Origin: Tetracladium setigerum | Taxonomy: Eukaryota; Ascomycota; Leotiomycetes; Helotiales | Assembly: GCA_031472005.1 (NCBI GenBank) | Contig: PZJY01000001.1 | Coordinates: 434,001-498,000, forward strand | Length of the DNA stretch: 64,000 nucleotides | Direction of reading: 5' to 3' | Part shown: one piece after another, positions 1 through 10,278 of the stretch | Numbering within the stretch: the first letter of the stretch is position 1 | Layout of the letters: the number at the start of each line of letters is the position of its first letter | Program-made: the position numbers and the translations under genes | Notes under the pieces: model-generated | Seen by the model: only the letters and a program-made list of their open reading frames with translations | Database searches by the model: none | What the model was told of the DNA's origin: nothing

Positions 1-201
1 GCAAATTTGTACAAGCAACTATTCTCCGAGGACTCGTTGACGTTGAAGGAGAGGATTGGGGAGTATGAGGACGAGATGATTCCCCGTGCCAAAGTGGCCG
101 TTTTGACTTCAAGGAGAGCGTGTATGGATGCGCATGATTCGAAGTCAATCAACGAGTCTAGTCCGCTGGTTGCGAAGAGGGTTATGATTTTTGAGGAGTG
201 A
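1..201 (+). CDS. FAD-dependent monooxygenase, C-terminal end (partial)
   Basis: The reading frame is open from base 1 and stops at 199-201, so only about 66 C-terminal residues are present and the 5' part lies outside the window. The visible piece (ERIGEYEDEMIPR, then VLTSRRACMDAHD) resembles the C-terminal helix of salicylate-hydroxylase-like FAD monooxygenases, where an E-x-EMIPR motif is followed by a helix with a conserved S-R-x-A-C/D-x-A-H pattern. The nucleotide-binding motifs are not in view, so the substrate cannot be stated. No intron is visible in this piece. The family call rests on a short motif only. Confidence 0.5.
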   Translation, partial: ANLYKQLFSEDSLTLKERIGEYEDEMIPRAKVAVLTSRRACMDAHDSKSINESSPLVAKRVMIFEE

Positions 202-473
202 GAATGGCTTGTTGATGGAGTTTAGAATGGTGAAATTCAAAAGAATGTTCGTTGAAAATGACAGGGGATGTCTTATTAACGTAGAGGGTTGGAGTATATG
301 GTGTACTACAATACTACCTAAGATCTACAGGCTATGGGGTTTCAAAATAATCCAGAATTTGAGATATTCAAGTATTGAGTGACAATGTAATTTGTTCAAT
401 TATCTGTTGATTTTAGAATGCTGGCTGAGATGGCCATTCTTCATCATAACTAATTTCCAAAGACAGATCATCC

Positions 474-2361
474 TCAATCTGACCACAGAGGATACTTCCT
501 TCTGTTTGCCCAGTACTTGTCTACCACATTCACTTCTTCCACAGGCCATGCTCTCTGTTCTTCTTCTTCATCTCTTTGGGAACGTCCCCTTGTCGTCGGG
601 CATTTTACTTGATGATTTTGCAAGCCGCCACACCATGCCTCATGAGCGTCTCTTCCCTCCCAAACCCCCTCTACCTCCTCGATCACCACATTCAAATCCA
701 CCCTGTCCTCCTGATAAACACGATCCATCCTTGAAATCCAAATATCTCTCCTGGATTCCCGTTTCTCTGCCGACTGCCGATTTCCCTCTCTTTGTTGATG
801 TGGCAAGCGACGATAAAAAACACCTTTCTCGGGAACGTATCCAACACTAGCGTCAAAATTTGATATCCAAGCATCGATATCAAGGCTACGTAGGCGTGGC
901 TTGTTGGCAGTTGGAGAGAAGACCAAAAGAGCCAGGTCGCAAATGGGGTCAAAATCTTTGTCGTCATCGTAGAAGAGGCCCATGCCATTGATTTGGAGGT
1001 ATATTTCTTCCACTGAGGGGGTAGAGCTTGGATTAATTCTAGGATGTGCTGTTTCATTGGTAGAGTAATTAGATAAGTGAAATATATTTTGAAAGAGGGG
1101 AAACTTACAGGTCTGTAAAGATCAAATTGTGGTCGACCATCAAGGGTGGGATTTCGCTTGCTGCTATTATCTGTGTCTCCTACTGACAGGACTTTAAGAT
1201 TTCTCCAGGAGCCAAACAGAGTGCCAATCTCATGGGAGAAAGACGCTTGCAGGTCATCGAGAGACAAATTTTCGATTTTCTGGCTGAGCGTGGAATTCGT
1301 GAGAGCAGCGAAGAAACCCAGAGCGTTAATTCTTGTCTCGCTCGCCCCTCCCATAGATGAGACCAATTTGAGTGATTTGAGGTTGGGGAGAACATCATTG
1401 ATTTGTAGGATCCATTCCAGACTTTCACGGGTCCATCCCTCGGGAGGAACGGGAATTGTTAGTGACGTTAGAGTTAGGTGCTTGGTGACGAAGGCTAAAT
1501 ATCTAGCTTGGATGCCGCTACTTGACTCTTCGCAATATCGGTAAGAATAACCAAAGTGACGAAGATGTTGCAAGTTGCTACCGTGGTGCCCACTACTATT
1601 TGTTGAGATGGAGGCATCGTCGTACGTGGCAGAATCTGTAGTGTCGTACTCATCTTCACAAGAGTAGCCTGTGAATGCCGTTATATCCAATGACTCTAGA
1701 GCAGGGCATGTAGATTCAACTGCATTGATCAGAAGTAGAGCAGTTCTGGTCCATAAACCTGGTCCAGAAGACGCGAAGCGTTGGCATCGCTCCGGAATCT
1801 TCCAGTCCAAATGACGTAAATTGGTTTGTGGTACCTTCCTCCAAATGTGGTCATTTGGATTCATATCAATTATCGTCAAGTGCGAAAGTTGTGGATATGA
1901 TTGCAGATTTGCAATTATATGAGCACTGTAATGACTGGGCAGAAATTTCGCTTTCGTCAATCCACTCATGTTTTTTGCTGCAGATATGTGAATAAGTTTC
2001 TCGCCAGAAGACGCCATGTGCGTCTCGAGTTTATCTTTAAAGGTGCGGACCATTGCTGCCAGATTGTGATTTCTGGTTCATTGTTTAGTGAAAGTGCGGA
2101 TTTGAAAATGGAAAACATAGGATAATACTCGGCAAGCGCACCAAGGAGCGCGTTCTGACGATCTTCCACTGGACGTCCTCCATCGGTGTCAATGTTGCCA
2201 TCGTCATATTCGAAATCGATAGAGTGATAGAGCGCCACGGAGGCCGGCTCCCACAACTTTTGACAAACAAGTGTGCAGTTTAAGAGGTCTGTCAGATCGC
2301 TTTTGAGGTGAGAGATGATATCGTGAAGCGTGTCCAAGGGGAGGTCGACGAACGTCGCCAT
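474..2361 (-). CDS. F-box/LRR-like protein, one apparent single-base deletion
   Basis: Probable substrate adaptor of an SCF ubiquitin ligase. Start ATG is at 2361. Exon 1 (2129-2361) carries an N-terminal F-box (VDLPLDTLHDIISHL... LVCQKLWEPASVALYHSI). Intron 1 (2073-2128, 56 bp, GTATTA donor, CTAAAC branch site, CAG end) joins it to exon 2 (1109-2072), giving the usual 'LLGALAEN..LAAMVRTF' link after the F-box. Exon 2 has LRR-like spacing. Intron 2 (1049-1108) has GTAAGT and a CTAAT branch site. Exon 3 (474-1048) starts HILELIQALPP and then loses frame at a run of five G (plus strand 1017-1021). One extra C on the coding strand would continue as SVEEIYLQING to the stop at 474. The exon total is 1772 bases, one short of a multiple of three. 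Target unknown. Confidence 0.72.
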
Positions 2362-3065
2362 TCTGAAAATGGAGAAGAAATGCTGGAAACAAAGTGCCCG
2401 GGGGGGGGGGCATATATATATATATATATATATATGCAGTCTCAAACCCCCTCTGTGAAGTGGATATGAGAGCAAGAAGTGGCCGCCTTTGTTCTGTTTA
2501 CCTGACTATTCGCGCACTCACGGTTTTGAAGTCTGTGGAAAGGAAACCCGCCCCTTGGCTTACATGAGTTTGATTGATCCCATGAGACAGTTTGGGTGTT
2601 AGCGCGAATTTAGCCGAGAAAGATGGAGAATGCTGCCTTGACCTCTCTCTCTCTCTCTCTGATAGGTACTTACGTAGGTAGTTAGGTAGGTAGGTAATTT
2701 TAATTACAGGCAGAAATTGACTCAGAGATGATCGATGTCGACGGTTTTGAATTGTTTCCCAGGGGCTTGGCTTTGTGACGGATGCTTGCATGTTCCACAA
2801 GGAAGGAGATGGAGTAGTGGGCGGGAGTAGAATAGAAGGAGGAACCAACACCCACCAGAGATTTCCACGCTGCTGCTCCGAAGTTTGGCCAATCCATCAA
2901 CTGGGTACCTCGATATCTTTGGGGACAAGATAATGCGGGCTTGTGTAAAGAATGATGCTATTTGACACACCAGCCTGAGAATGGTGGATTGTAAATTACT
3001 GTACAATAAACGTACAAACAAACGCTCAAATGCCTATGCAGTTCAGTCAAAATGCAGCATCTAAA
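2362..3065. other. Intergenic region with simple repeats
   Basis: Upstream of the F-box gene (minus strand) and downstream of prp45. It holds a run of eleven G (2400-2410), an (AT)n tract (2412-2434) and a (CT)n tract (about 2643-2661). Several open frames exist but none shows codon structure or a recognisable domain. I see no gene. Confidence 0.6.
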
Positions 3066-4906
3066 TCAATCGTCATCCTCCTCGACTCTCGCTCTCTTCG
3101 ACCTCCTCTCGTCTTCACCACCTGCTTCTTGAAGTCCATAATCACGCTTATTGCCCGACCCTTCACCCACCTTGCTAAGGAAATCGTCGACGTTGAACAC
3201 ATCACCGGAATCCTTCTCAAATTGGACCGGTCCCTCGCGAGCCTGTGATGCTTCATTAGTCTGTGGTCTTTGCTTGCCGATGAACGCAGAACTTACCTCA
3301 ACATCACCCGAGCCCTTGAAGGTGCCCTTTCCAAGCGCATCGCCAAAACGATTATTCTTCTGGATTTTGCCCATCTCTGCCTCCGCAGCCTCTTCGTCGT
3401 CCCCATCGTCCATATTTTGACGAGGTCGGTAAATGCTACTGATCGCGTCTTGAGCGGCAAACAAAGGCTTGTCATAAGCTTGATCTTCATTGAAGCCAGA
3501 GTCGAATCCACTCGTTCGGTTGAACAATCGAGAATCGAACATTGTCTCCTTTGACTGCGTGGGTTTAGCGAGACCAAGAGCGACCTTCTCGGAGAGATCT
3601 CGATTCTGCTCTCGTGCCATCATCTGCACCCTCCTCTCAGCTCCCATGCGTGACTGGCGTAATTTGCGCTCTTCCTCCTTCCGTTTCTCTTGGCGCTGCT
3701 TCTCTCGCTCCTCAACCTCTTCATCCTCACTGTTTGATCGATCTGACTCGGAATCGCTATAACTTCCAGATCTTGACCGTGACGTCCTCGAGTTCCGTCG
3801 TCCGTTTCCTGCCCCTGCTCTTTCCTCCCTCGCCTTCTGTGCCAACATTCGCAGATGCTCCTCCTTCTGTTGCCTCTCCTTCTCTGCTAGCCTTTGTTGC
3901 ATTTGTGCTCGTTGTTTGACCTCTTCTCTTGCGTGTCTATCGGCGGTAAATAGAGCTTCCGAAAATTGCGCAAATTTGTCGTTAATGGTAACATCCTGTA
4001 ATCCTCTCCCATCTGCAGCCAACCGTTTGTCCAGTGGAACAGTATAACCTTTTGGATTTTTCCAATTAGAAACAGGAGGGGGATCTTCCACGCCTCTTGA
4101 TCTTCGGCAGTTAGTTTTCTAGGCGGGGAATGCATGACCGGTGCAGGTGGACTGGGTGGCCCTCTTGGAATCTTCTTGTGCTTGAACTTCGGGGGTTCCA
4201 TGGGATCCTTTTGTCGCTCCACAATCTTCATGATTCGGTCCTTCTTTTGTGTATTATCCCCCATTTGATTCGTAGGTGTGTATCGAACGAAGGTTGGGTC
4301 CTTCCTCGAACCAATGTTGACATTCTTTGGCTTCTGCGCTGCTACAGCTCCACTGACCAAAGTTGCGAGGGCATTCTTTGTTCGCTCTGTTGATGCTGCT
4401 ACCTCTTCCTCACTCGGCCTGTCCAGGTTGATATCTCCAGCATCTGCTCGTTGTCGGAGTGGAATTAAATCTTTGAAAGAAGCGTGAACAATTCGCGTGT
4501 CACTGTGTCCCTGTCGCGCAATGGCATCATATTTGACCTTCCCCTCGGCATCAACGAGAAGCGCGAGAGCCTGACTAGACGACTGGCCTTTTCGACCCAT
4601 ATCCAGTGGGTACTGCGCAACTGGAATCTCAGGGAAAGCCCCCCCATCTCCAAAATCCTCCTGCCCCCGAGGTCGCCATCCTGATCGTTTACCGTACGCT
4701 GGAGGTCCAGATTTCTGAGTTCGCGTATTAGCAGCCTTCTTTGCAATTCGTATGGGAAGGGTGCCTACTTTCAATACCAACTGGGTATCATCTAAGGTAC
4801 CTGCACCAACAATTCGCAGACCTCGTTGTTGGGCATGTAATGGTATATCCTCCTCCTCTCCGGTGTACTTGGGCTTGGGGAGAGCTCTGGTTAGAGACGC
4901 CGCCAT
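3066..4906 (-). CDS. prp45: Pre-mRNA-processing protein 45 (SNW1/SKIP), one apparent single-base deletion
   Basis: Spliceosome component of the SNW/SKIP family, acting in the NineTeen-complex-associated activated spliceosome. Start ATG at 4906 gives MAASLTRALPKPKYTG, the conserved ascomycete start; an upstream in-frame ATG at 4993 is less likely. The SNW core is clear, including SNWKNPKGYT and PLDKRLAADGRGL, followed by a charged K/E/R-rich tail and a terminal KRARVEEDDD. Around 4078-4082 (five G on plus) the frame breaks inside the most conserved block. Six C on the coding strand would give WKIPPPVSNWKN, the family pattern. A 54-bp intron (3243-3296, GTAAGT, ACTAAT, CAG) is in frame with no stop, so it can be missed as coding. 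The spliced length is one base short of a multiple of three. This gene is essential in model fungi, so an assembly error is likelier than loss. Confidence 0.9.
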
Positions 4907-5277
4907 TTCGTGATTGTTGTTAAGTTGTCGCGAAGGAGGGTTTATTTCTCCATCAAGTTGTCTACGTTCAAAAATCGCGATGCCATATGCCAAGCCACGC
5001 CAACCAACCGTAGACTAGCGCGACATCGAAGTTAAAGTATTGACAATTCAGTGCCGCGCTCAACGCAGTTACATGTATTTATATAAAAGGAGGTCATAAT
5101 TGAGAATGATGTGAAGATTCTGAATACTTAGATTGTATGAAGTAACGTAAGTGAGGTAATGTAGATTCATATTTCTTGCGTTTTGGGGTCATGATATAGA
5201 AATACACAATAGTGCCAACTCCTCCAATGCTAATAAAGGACCCCGAGTACCCATTTACAATCCTACAACTGTGTCTT

Positions 5278-6109
5278 TCACACATATCCTTTGCGTGCAC
5301 CCTAACCCCAAAGAATCAGCATTTTGGCCTCGCTTTGATTTGTTATGAGAGTCCCAACTTACCTGGAAGAAGAAGCGGACGATGAACACCTGCAATCCAG
5401 CCATGCCTACCATCATCAAGCTCTCAATAACGCAGAAGTTGAAGATTCTCTTCTCGGTACTCCTAACGGTACTGAAGTTACGGTTCTCTCTGGTACGGAA
5501 GTACTTTTGGTTCCTGGTAATAGTTGATAGCTGGCCAGAAAGCTTGAAGATAGATTCCTCCAATGCTGATGTTTGTTCTGGGGATGTGCCTTGCTTTGCT
5601 GGGATAGAGGCTCGTTCTTCGTGTTCAACCTGCATTGTAGATACCTCCATCAGTCATTTGCCCAATAAGAGGAATTGAGATTGCCTAGTTCCTGCCATAA
5701 CGCACCGAGATCTCAAAGTCCACGTATTTATCTGCGAAAGTGCTGAATTGATTGTTGAAGCAGAACTGATATTCGCCGGTCTGGGTAGCTGTGAAAACGA
5801 AATCGCCTTGTCTCTCCTTTTGCCCATCCATGACGATCTTCTTGTCTGGCCCAATAACCTCGTAATCAACGTCGAAAGATCCACCAGCTTGGACCTACGC
5901 GTATGAATGTCTGTTAGTTATCTCTCCATCATGAATTGCAGAGGTAGAGGTCGTACCGCATAGTAGAATGCGATCTTCGCGCCTTTGTGCTCAATACCAG
6001 AGTAGAAGCATGCGCGCTCGTTGGCGGCGAGCTTGTATGTGAGGGCAGTGGCAGACACGAGAGGAGACAGGCAAGCCAACAGGCTGCACGAGAGTATCGA
6101 GAACTTCAT
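5278..6109 (-). CDS. emp24/gp25L/p24 family cargo receptor
   Basis: Type I membrane protein of COPII/COPI vesicles that helps export cargo, including GPI proteins, from the ER. Four exons (5957-6109, 5706-5894, 5363-5629, 5278-5301) give 210 aa in frame. Residues 1-20 are a signal peptide. The GOLD domain follows, with the conserved Cys pair in 'ERACFYS' and 'YQFCFNNQFS' and the DVDYEV strand. A coiled-coil stretch then leads to one C-terminal membrane helix (ESLMMVGMAGLQVFIVRFFF). The last exon is only 24 bp and encodes GARKGYV, so the tail has the FF COPII signal but no KKxx. It looks closest to the Erp3/p24-gamma type. All three introns have GT-AG ends and good branch sites. Length fits the family. 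Confidence 0.9.
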
Positions 6110-6738
6110 GTTGTGTGGTTGTTGTGGTCAATTGCTTGCTGGTCTTTTCTGGTTCTGGTGCATCGGCTCCTGAGATTATCTGGCCTGGACACAAATGCCA
6201 AGACCAGCCAAAGCTTCCCAATGAGGAAATGTGCCTTTTTGAAGAACGACCACACTCACAAATGGAACTTTTACTTACATTACTCTTTATAATTTGTTTG
6301 AATATACTCAAGTAGGGCAGTTCCAGTCTCTTCGGTCATCACATATTCACTAATACCCCTTATTTTGGCCCCGAAGTGTCATCAACGAAGGCTATCTACC
6401 TCCCTGTCTCCTTACTCATCTCCGCCCAAAATACCAGATATGGTTCAAGTCTCAATGTCAAACTGACCAAAGACATTAGTGTCAAATGAGCTTGTACAAA
6501 AACAATTCACTTTCTCGCAACTCAATCACTTAATTATTATTGTATTTTCTAAGCAAATGGTCTCCCAATGTTGTGGATAAGGGTGCCTCAAGTGTACATG
6601 CGGCGGCTAGCACAAACGCTGCGATATGGGTCACGTGCTTTTACTTTCCACCTTTGGAAGACTCTCACCAGTCTCAGAAGCTTCTATCTTCCTTAACTAT
6701 TAATTATTTGTTGAGTTTTACAATAATTTACAGCTATC
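6110..6738. promoter_or_regulatory. Intergenic region shared by divergent p24 and acyltransferase genes
   Basis: A 629-bp spacer between the p24 start (minus, 6109) and the acyltransferase start (plus, 6739). It must hold both promoters. I see no convincing TATA box, operator or RNA gene. The last 60 bases before 6739 are AT-rich, as expected for a fungal leader. Confidence 0.45.
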
Positions 6739-8274
6739 ATGGACAATAAAATCCCTTCTCTTGATGTCGAAGTGACCTCGACGAAGGTTATTTTCCCGTC
6801 CTTATATGTACCACAGTCGACTCGCGCAACAACAACAGCACTCTCTATAGCAGACAACACGACCGCGAAATTTGCACGATGTGCTGCAATCTGGTATTTC
6901 GAGACCACGGCCGATTCATCCACTACTTCTGCCTTACACTTCCAAACCTCGCTTTCCAAAACTCTAGATTCCTACCCTCATTTCAGTGGTCGTCTCTTCT
7001 GGTCCCAACCCTCCGGAAGTACCACGGGCTATACGTCCCGTTACCGAAGAGCACATATCACTTACAATTCGCCAGCTGATATTGGGGTTCAATTTGTCAC
7101 GGCAACTTCTCATCATCAGCTCTCAAGTTTCTTGCCGGGATACCCAAGACAAAAAGCATGGAACAGCAGCGAGCTCCCTTCCTCGGGATTAGTTCCTTCT
7201 ACTCCCCTCGCGCTCTCACGAGAAAATCTCCCAGAGGATTCTCCCAATATGGTTGTGCAACACACCAAGTTCTCATGTGGAAGCACCGCAATCTCGATAT
7301 CAATTACCCATGGCCTTTCAGATGCCCAGACGCTCTCGAATTTCACGAACGACTGGTCTGCAGTCTCACGAGCTATGCTTTCCGACTCTCCGCTCCCAAC
7401 ATTATCGCCAGTATTTGAACCTAGATTGCTAGATGAAAAAGCTGCAGGAGACATCAATGCTTCAGTCGCCGATCCCGCCATCCAAAGCTTAGCAAGGGAG
7501 TTGCCAATGCACAGATTTGACTGGTACGCCCAAGTACCAAACCAACCTTGGGGTGATCGGACACCGTCCGACTTTCCTCAGAACGTCGAAGTATCGCCCG
7601 GTCTACCCATTCCTTGGGATCAGTGGGATGTCAGCCTACCTGTCGCATCTCGAGTTTTTCATTTCACTTCTGAACAGGTCCAAGATATTTACGATGCTGT
7701 TAGCACAGGTGGGGAGGTGAAGGTCTCAAAGCACGACGCATTTATTGGTCATATTTGGTCCAGGATCAGCATCGCCCGTGAAAAGAAGCCAGAAGATGAA
7801 TCGCATTTGAATATGTCCGTCGGTCTGAGAAAGCGACTCGGTCTTCCTGAGACTTTTGTAGGCAGTCCGATCACGCTAGTCGCCTTTTCCTCGGCATCCA
7901 TTTCTCCAAGTGTGTTGTCCGAGAAAATCAACAATAATATGCAGAAGTTCAATGAAGAGAGCATTGGGAATCTTTTGCACGATGAGGCATTTGAGGTGGA
8001 TCCACAGCGAATTTGGCGTGCCTGTCTTGGGAAGGAGCATGTCTTAACCACCAGTTGGATTTACTCCGGAGTTGGAAATGTGGATTTCGGAGGAGGGAAG
8101 CTGCGTTGGGTTGAGCCGCTCATGCCACCATCAGATGGCTTGTGTGCTATTGTGGAGGGGCTGGGGTCTGGGAGTGGTCACTGGGCAAGAAATGGAGTTG
8201 ATGTTTGGTTGTGTTTGGAGAAAGTGTCCATGGAGAGGTTGCTAGGGGACAAGGAGCTATGGCGTGAAACCTAA
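6739..8274 (+). CDS. BAHD-type acyltransferase (transferase family)
   Basis: Intronless 511-aa protein of the fungal BAHD/'transferase' family, which moves an acyl group from acyl-CoA to an alcohol or amine, often on secondary metabolites. The catalytic H-x-x-x-D motif is HGLSD at residues 191-195. The structural DFGWG-like motif is present in altered form as DFGGG near 449-453, followed by LRWVEPLM. The N-terminal 'PHFSGRLFW' segment around residue 80 also fits the family. Length is normal for fungal members. There is no targeting signal, so it is probably cytosolic. No biosynthetic core gene (PKS, NRPS, terpene cyclase) is seen nearby, so the substrate cannot be inferred. The next gene (F-box, 8589) looks unrelated. 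Confidence 0.85.
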   Translation: MDNKIPSLDVEVTSTKVIFPSLYVPQSTRATTTALSIADNTTAKFARCAAIWYFETTADSSTTSALHFQTSLSKTLDSYPHFSGRLFWSQPSGSTTGYTSRYRRAHITYNSPADIGVQFVTATSHHQLSSFLPGYPRQKAWNSSELPSSGLVPSTPLALSRENLPEDSPNMVVQHTKFSCGSTAISISITHGLSDAQTLSNFTNDWSAVSRAMLSDSPLPTLSPVFEPRLLDEKAAGDINASVADPAIQSLARELPMHRFDWYAQVPNQPWGDRTPSDFPQNVEVSPGLPIPWDQWDVSLPVASRVFHFTSEQVQDIYDAVSTGGEVKVSKHDAFIGHIWSRISIAREKKPEDESHLNMSVGLRKRLGLPETFVGSPITLVAFSSASISPSVLSEKINNNMQKFNEESIGNLLHDEAFEVDPQRIWRACLGKEHVLTTSWIYSGVGNVDFGGGKLRWVEPLMPPSDGLCAIVEGLGSGSGHWARNGVDVWLCLEKVSMERLLGDKELWRET

Positions 8275-8588
8275 GGTAGGATGGAAATTATATTATCATA
8301 ACCCTGGATTCTTGTTTGGAAGCCACATACGTAGTTTCAACTCAAAGATTCCTCTCTACGGGTGCGATATCATCATATAAATAGAAGGTATCTATCTAAG
8401 TGCCTATATAGGAATGTATCCATTGTACAATATTGTCCTATTTACCCGCAGGGTATATCAGGTGACCGCAAAGAACATCACCAAGGCAGCGACAACAACC
8501 AGTCGAGTATCTCTCAGTCTGCTCTTCTCATCTTGACGCCTCACTCACAATATATGTCTAGAACCACAAAAAGCCATCAGTCTCGAAG

Positions 8589-10023
8589 ATGGGCTATCCA
8601 AGGCTTCCCACAGAGATTCTAATTCAAGTATGCAAAGAATTGAGAAGCCAGGCAGATCGAGCATCTGTATCTCTCTGCTCCAAACGATTTCATGAGATTG
8701 TAGAGCCGATTCTTTATAGTTCTATTGTGGTATGTTTCTATCTGCCTATTTTTTCATGTTACCTCGAGAGGTGGGATGTAAAAATCTGCATTGTTGACAC
8801 TGGTCATTAAATAGGAATGCAATCATGACACAACGCCTTTGTTAATCCGAACCCTTCTGTACAACCCCCACTTGAGAAAGACTGTTAAGAGTCTACAATT
8901 ATTTGAGCCTCTTGGAAGTTCAAAAGAGCAACACAGAAAGCATACGCATGATCTTCTCGAGCCAGACTGGTCTCCCATTCGGACATGGTTGGAATCGTAT
9001 CAGAGCGCCACCCACCAAGGAGTTCAAATCGACTCTCCTAGACATAAATCTAGTGGGGCGGCGGCAGAGGCGTGGATCTTCCTGTTATGGGACTCGGGAG
9101 CTTGGGATACGCTGAGCTCTATTCTGCTGACCTTCCTTCCGAGTTTGGAACACCTGCATGTATCGCGAAGTTCCAAAACTCCAATCGTCGGAATTCGTCA
9201 GGTTATATCCACCGCTTCCTGGCTCCAGAAGAAGCAGGATATGTCTTTGTTTTCTCTGTCTAATTTGACGAAAGTACACTTGAGTCGGTCTATTCACGAG
9301 GCAGCCGCCGCTGCTCCGTATCGCATGTGGGATCTTACACCATTCCTTCGACTACCATCCATGAGAGCGATTGCAGTGAACGGCATTTTTGAGGCTGAAA
9401 TTACGTACCTGTCGAACCTCTTCTCACAAATCCGAGAGCTGACTTTGAAACATTGTCGACTTCGCGATACTCAGATCAATCAAATTCTCATGCATTGCGT
9501 CGCCCTTCAGATACTGCATATTGATCACCAAACTCTCAAATTCGATGCTGACGATAGGCGTAACGACCTCACACCCTGGGGATTTCGCCTTTTCCCACAT
9601 CTACCAGGCACCATTAGATCCCTCACAATTATCCAAGAAGAGAATTGCGGGTATACTCTCACTGAGCCAACGACGATTCAGCAAATGGGTGGGTTGGAAA
9701 ATCTCCACACCATCGACATAAAAGCCGATCTCTTCCTAGGACAGCGTTTGCGAGGCACAAGGGAATCCGCATCCAGGACTTTCTTCAAAATTACCAATTT
9801 CCATAAGTCACTTGTCCATCTCACTATACGTCAAACAAATGGTAACATGCTTCCATTCCTTCTGTTTTCAAACCCGGTCCAGTTTCAATCCCAGCTACCG
9901 AACCTCAAAACAGTCCATGTCCAGTTCCACACGGAATCTAGGCCAAACAATGCTGAGAAATGGCATGCAATGGCAAGCGATTACCAAAAACTTGGAATCG
10001 TTGTTTCTTATGCCTTCCTATGA
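8589..10023 (+). CDS. F-box/LRR-like protein (intact)
   Basis: Exon 1 (8589-8729, 47 codons) encodes the F-box: LPTEILIQVCKEL followed by SLCSKRFHEIVEPILYSSIV. Intron 8730-8814 starts GTATGT and ends AATAG. Exon 2 (8815-10023) is open to the stop, giving 449 aa. The body has leucine-spaced repeats and the family hallmark 'WDTLSSILLTFLPSLEHL' after an acidic spacer. The end (YQKLGIVVSYAFL) matches the 'y..lGv.l.f.f' tail seen in its neighbours at 12.8 and 28.1 kb. Likely an SCF adaptor with unknown target. It is the only member of the local group with no frame problem, so it is a useful reference for the others. Confidence 0.85.
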
Positions 10024-10278
10024 ATTGTTGTTGTCAAGGGGATAGATCTTCCTCCCCATCGACAACGGGTGGTGGGCTATTATAGAATTCCAATTTCACC
10101 GGACTTTCCGGAATACACAGCTATTTTAGTAGCAGCTTCAGAAAAATGATGACGAGTATGAATTTTTTTAAAAGAAATAAAGCAAAATTTCCGAATAGGT
10201 AAAATAGATTGCGGTGTACCCAGTTGATATCCAGAAAAGCTAGGTAGATTCACCCGAACGACAACGAGAAACAGAGAA

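Noticed and set aside
392..850. 152-codon plus-strand frame
   Set aside because: Antisense to the 3' exon of the F-box gene, without domain or start context.
2053..2128. Frame change between the F-box and LRR parts of the first F-box gene as a frameshift
   Set aside because: A 56-bp intron (GTATTA, CTAAAC, CAG) at 2073-2128 restores the expected protein register, so no error is needed here.
6739..8274. Secondary-metabolite cluster around the acyltransferase
   Set aside because: No PKS, NRPS, terpene cyclase, P450 or transporter is present in the flanking genes.
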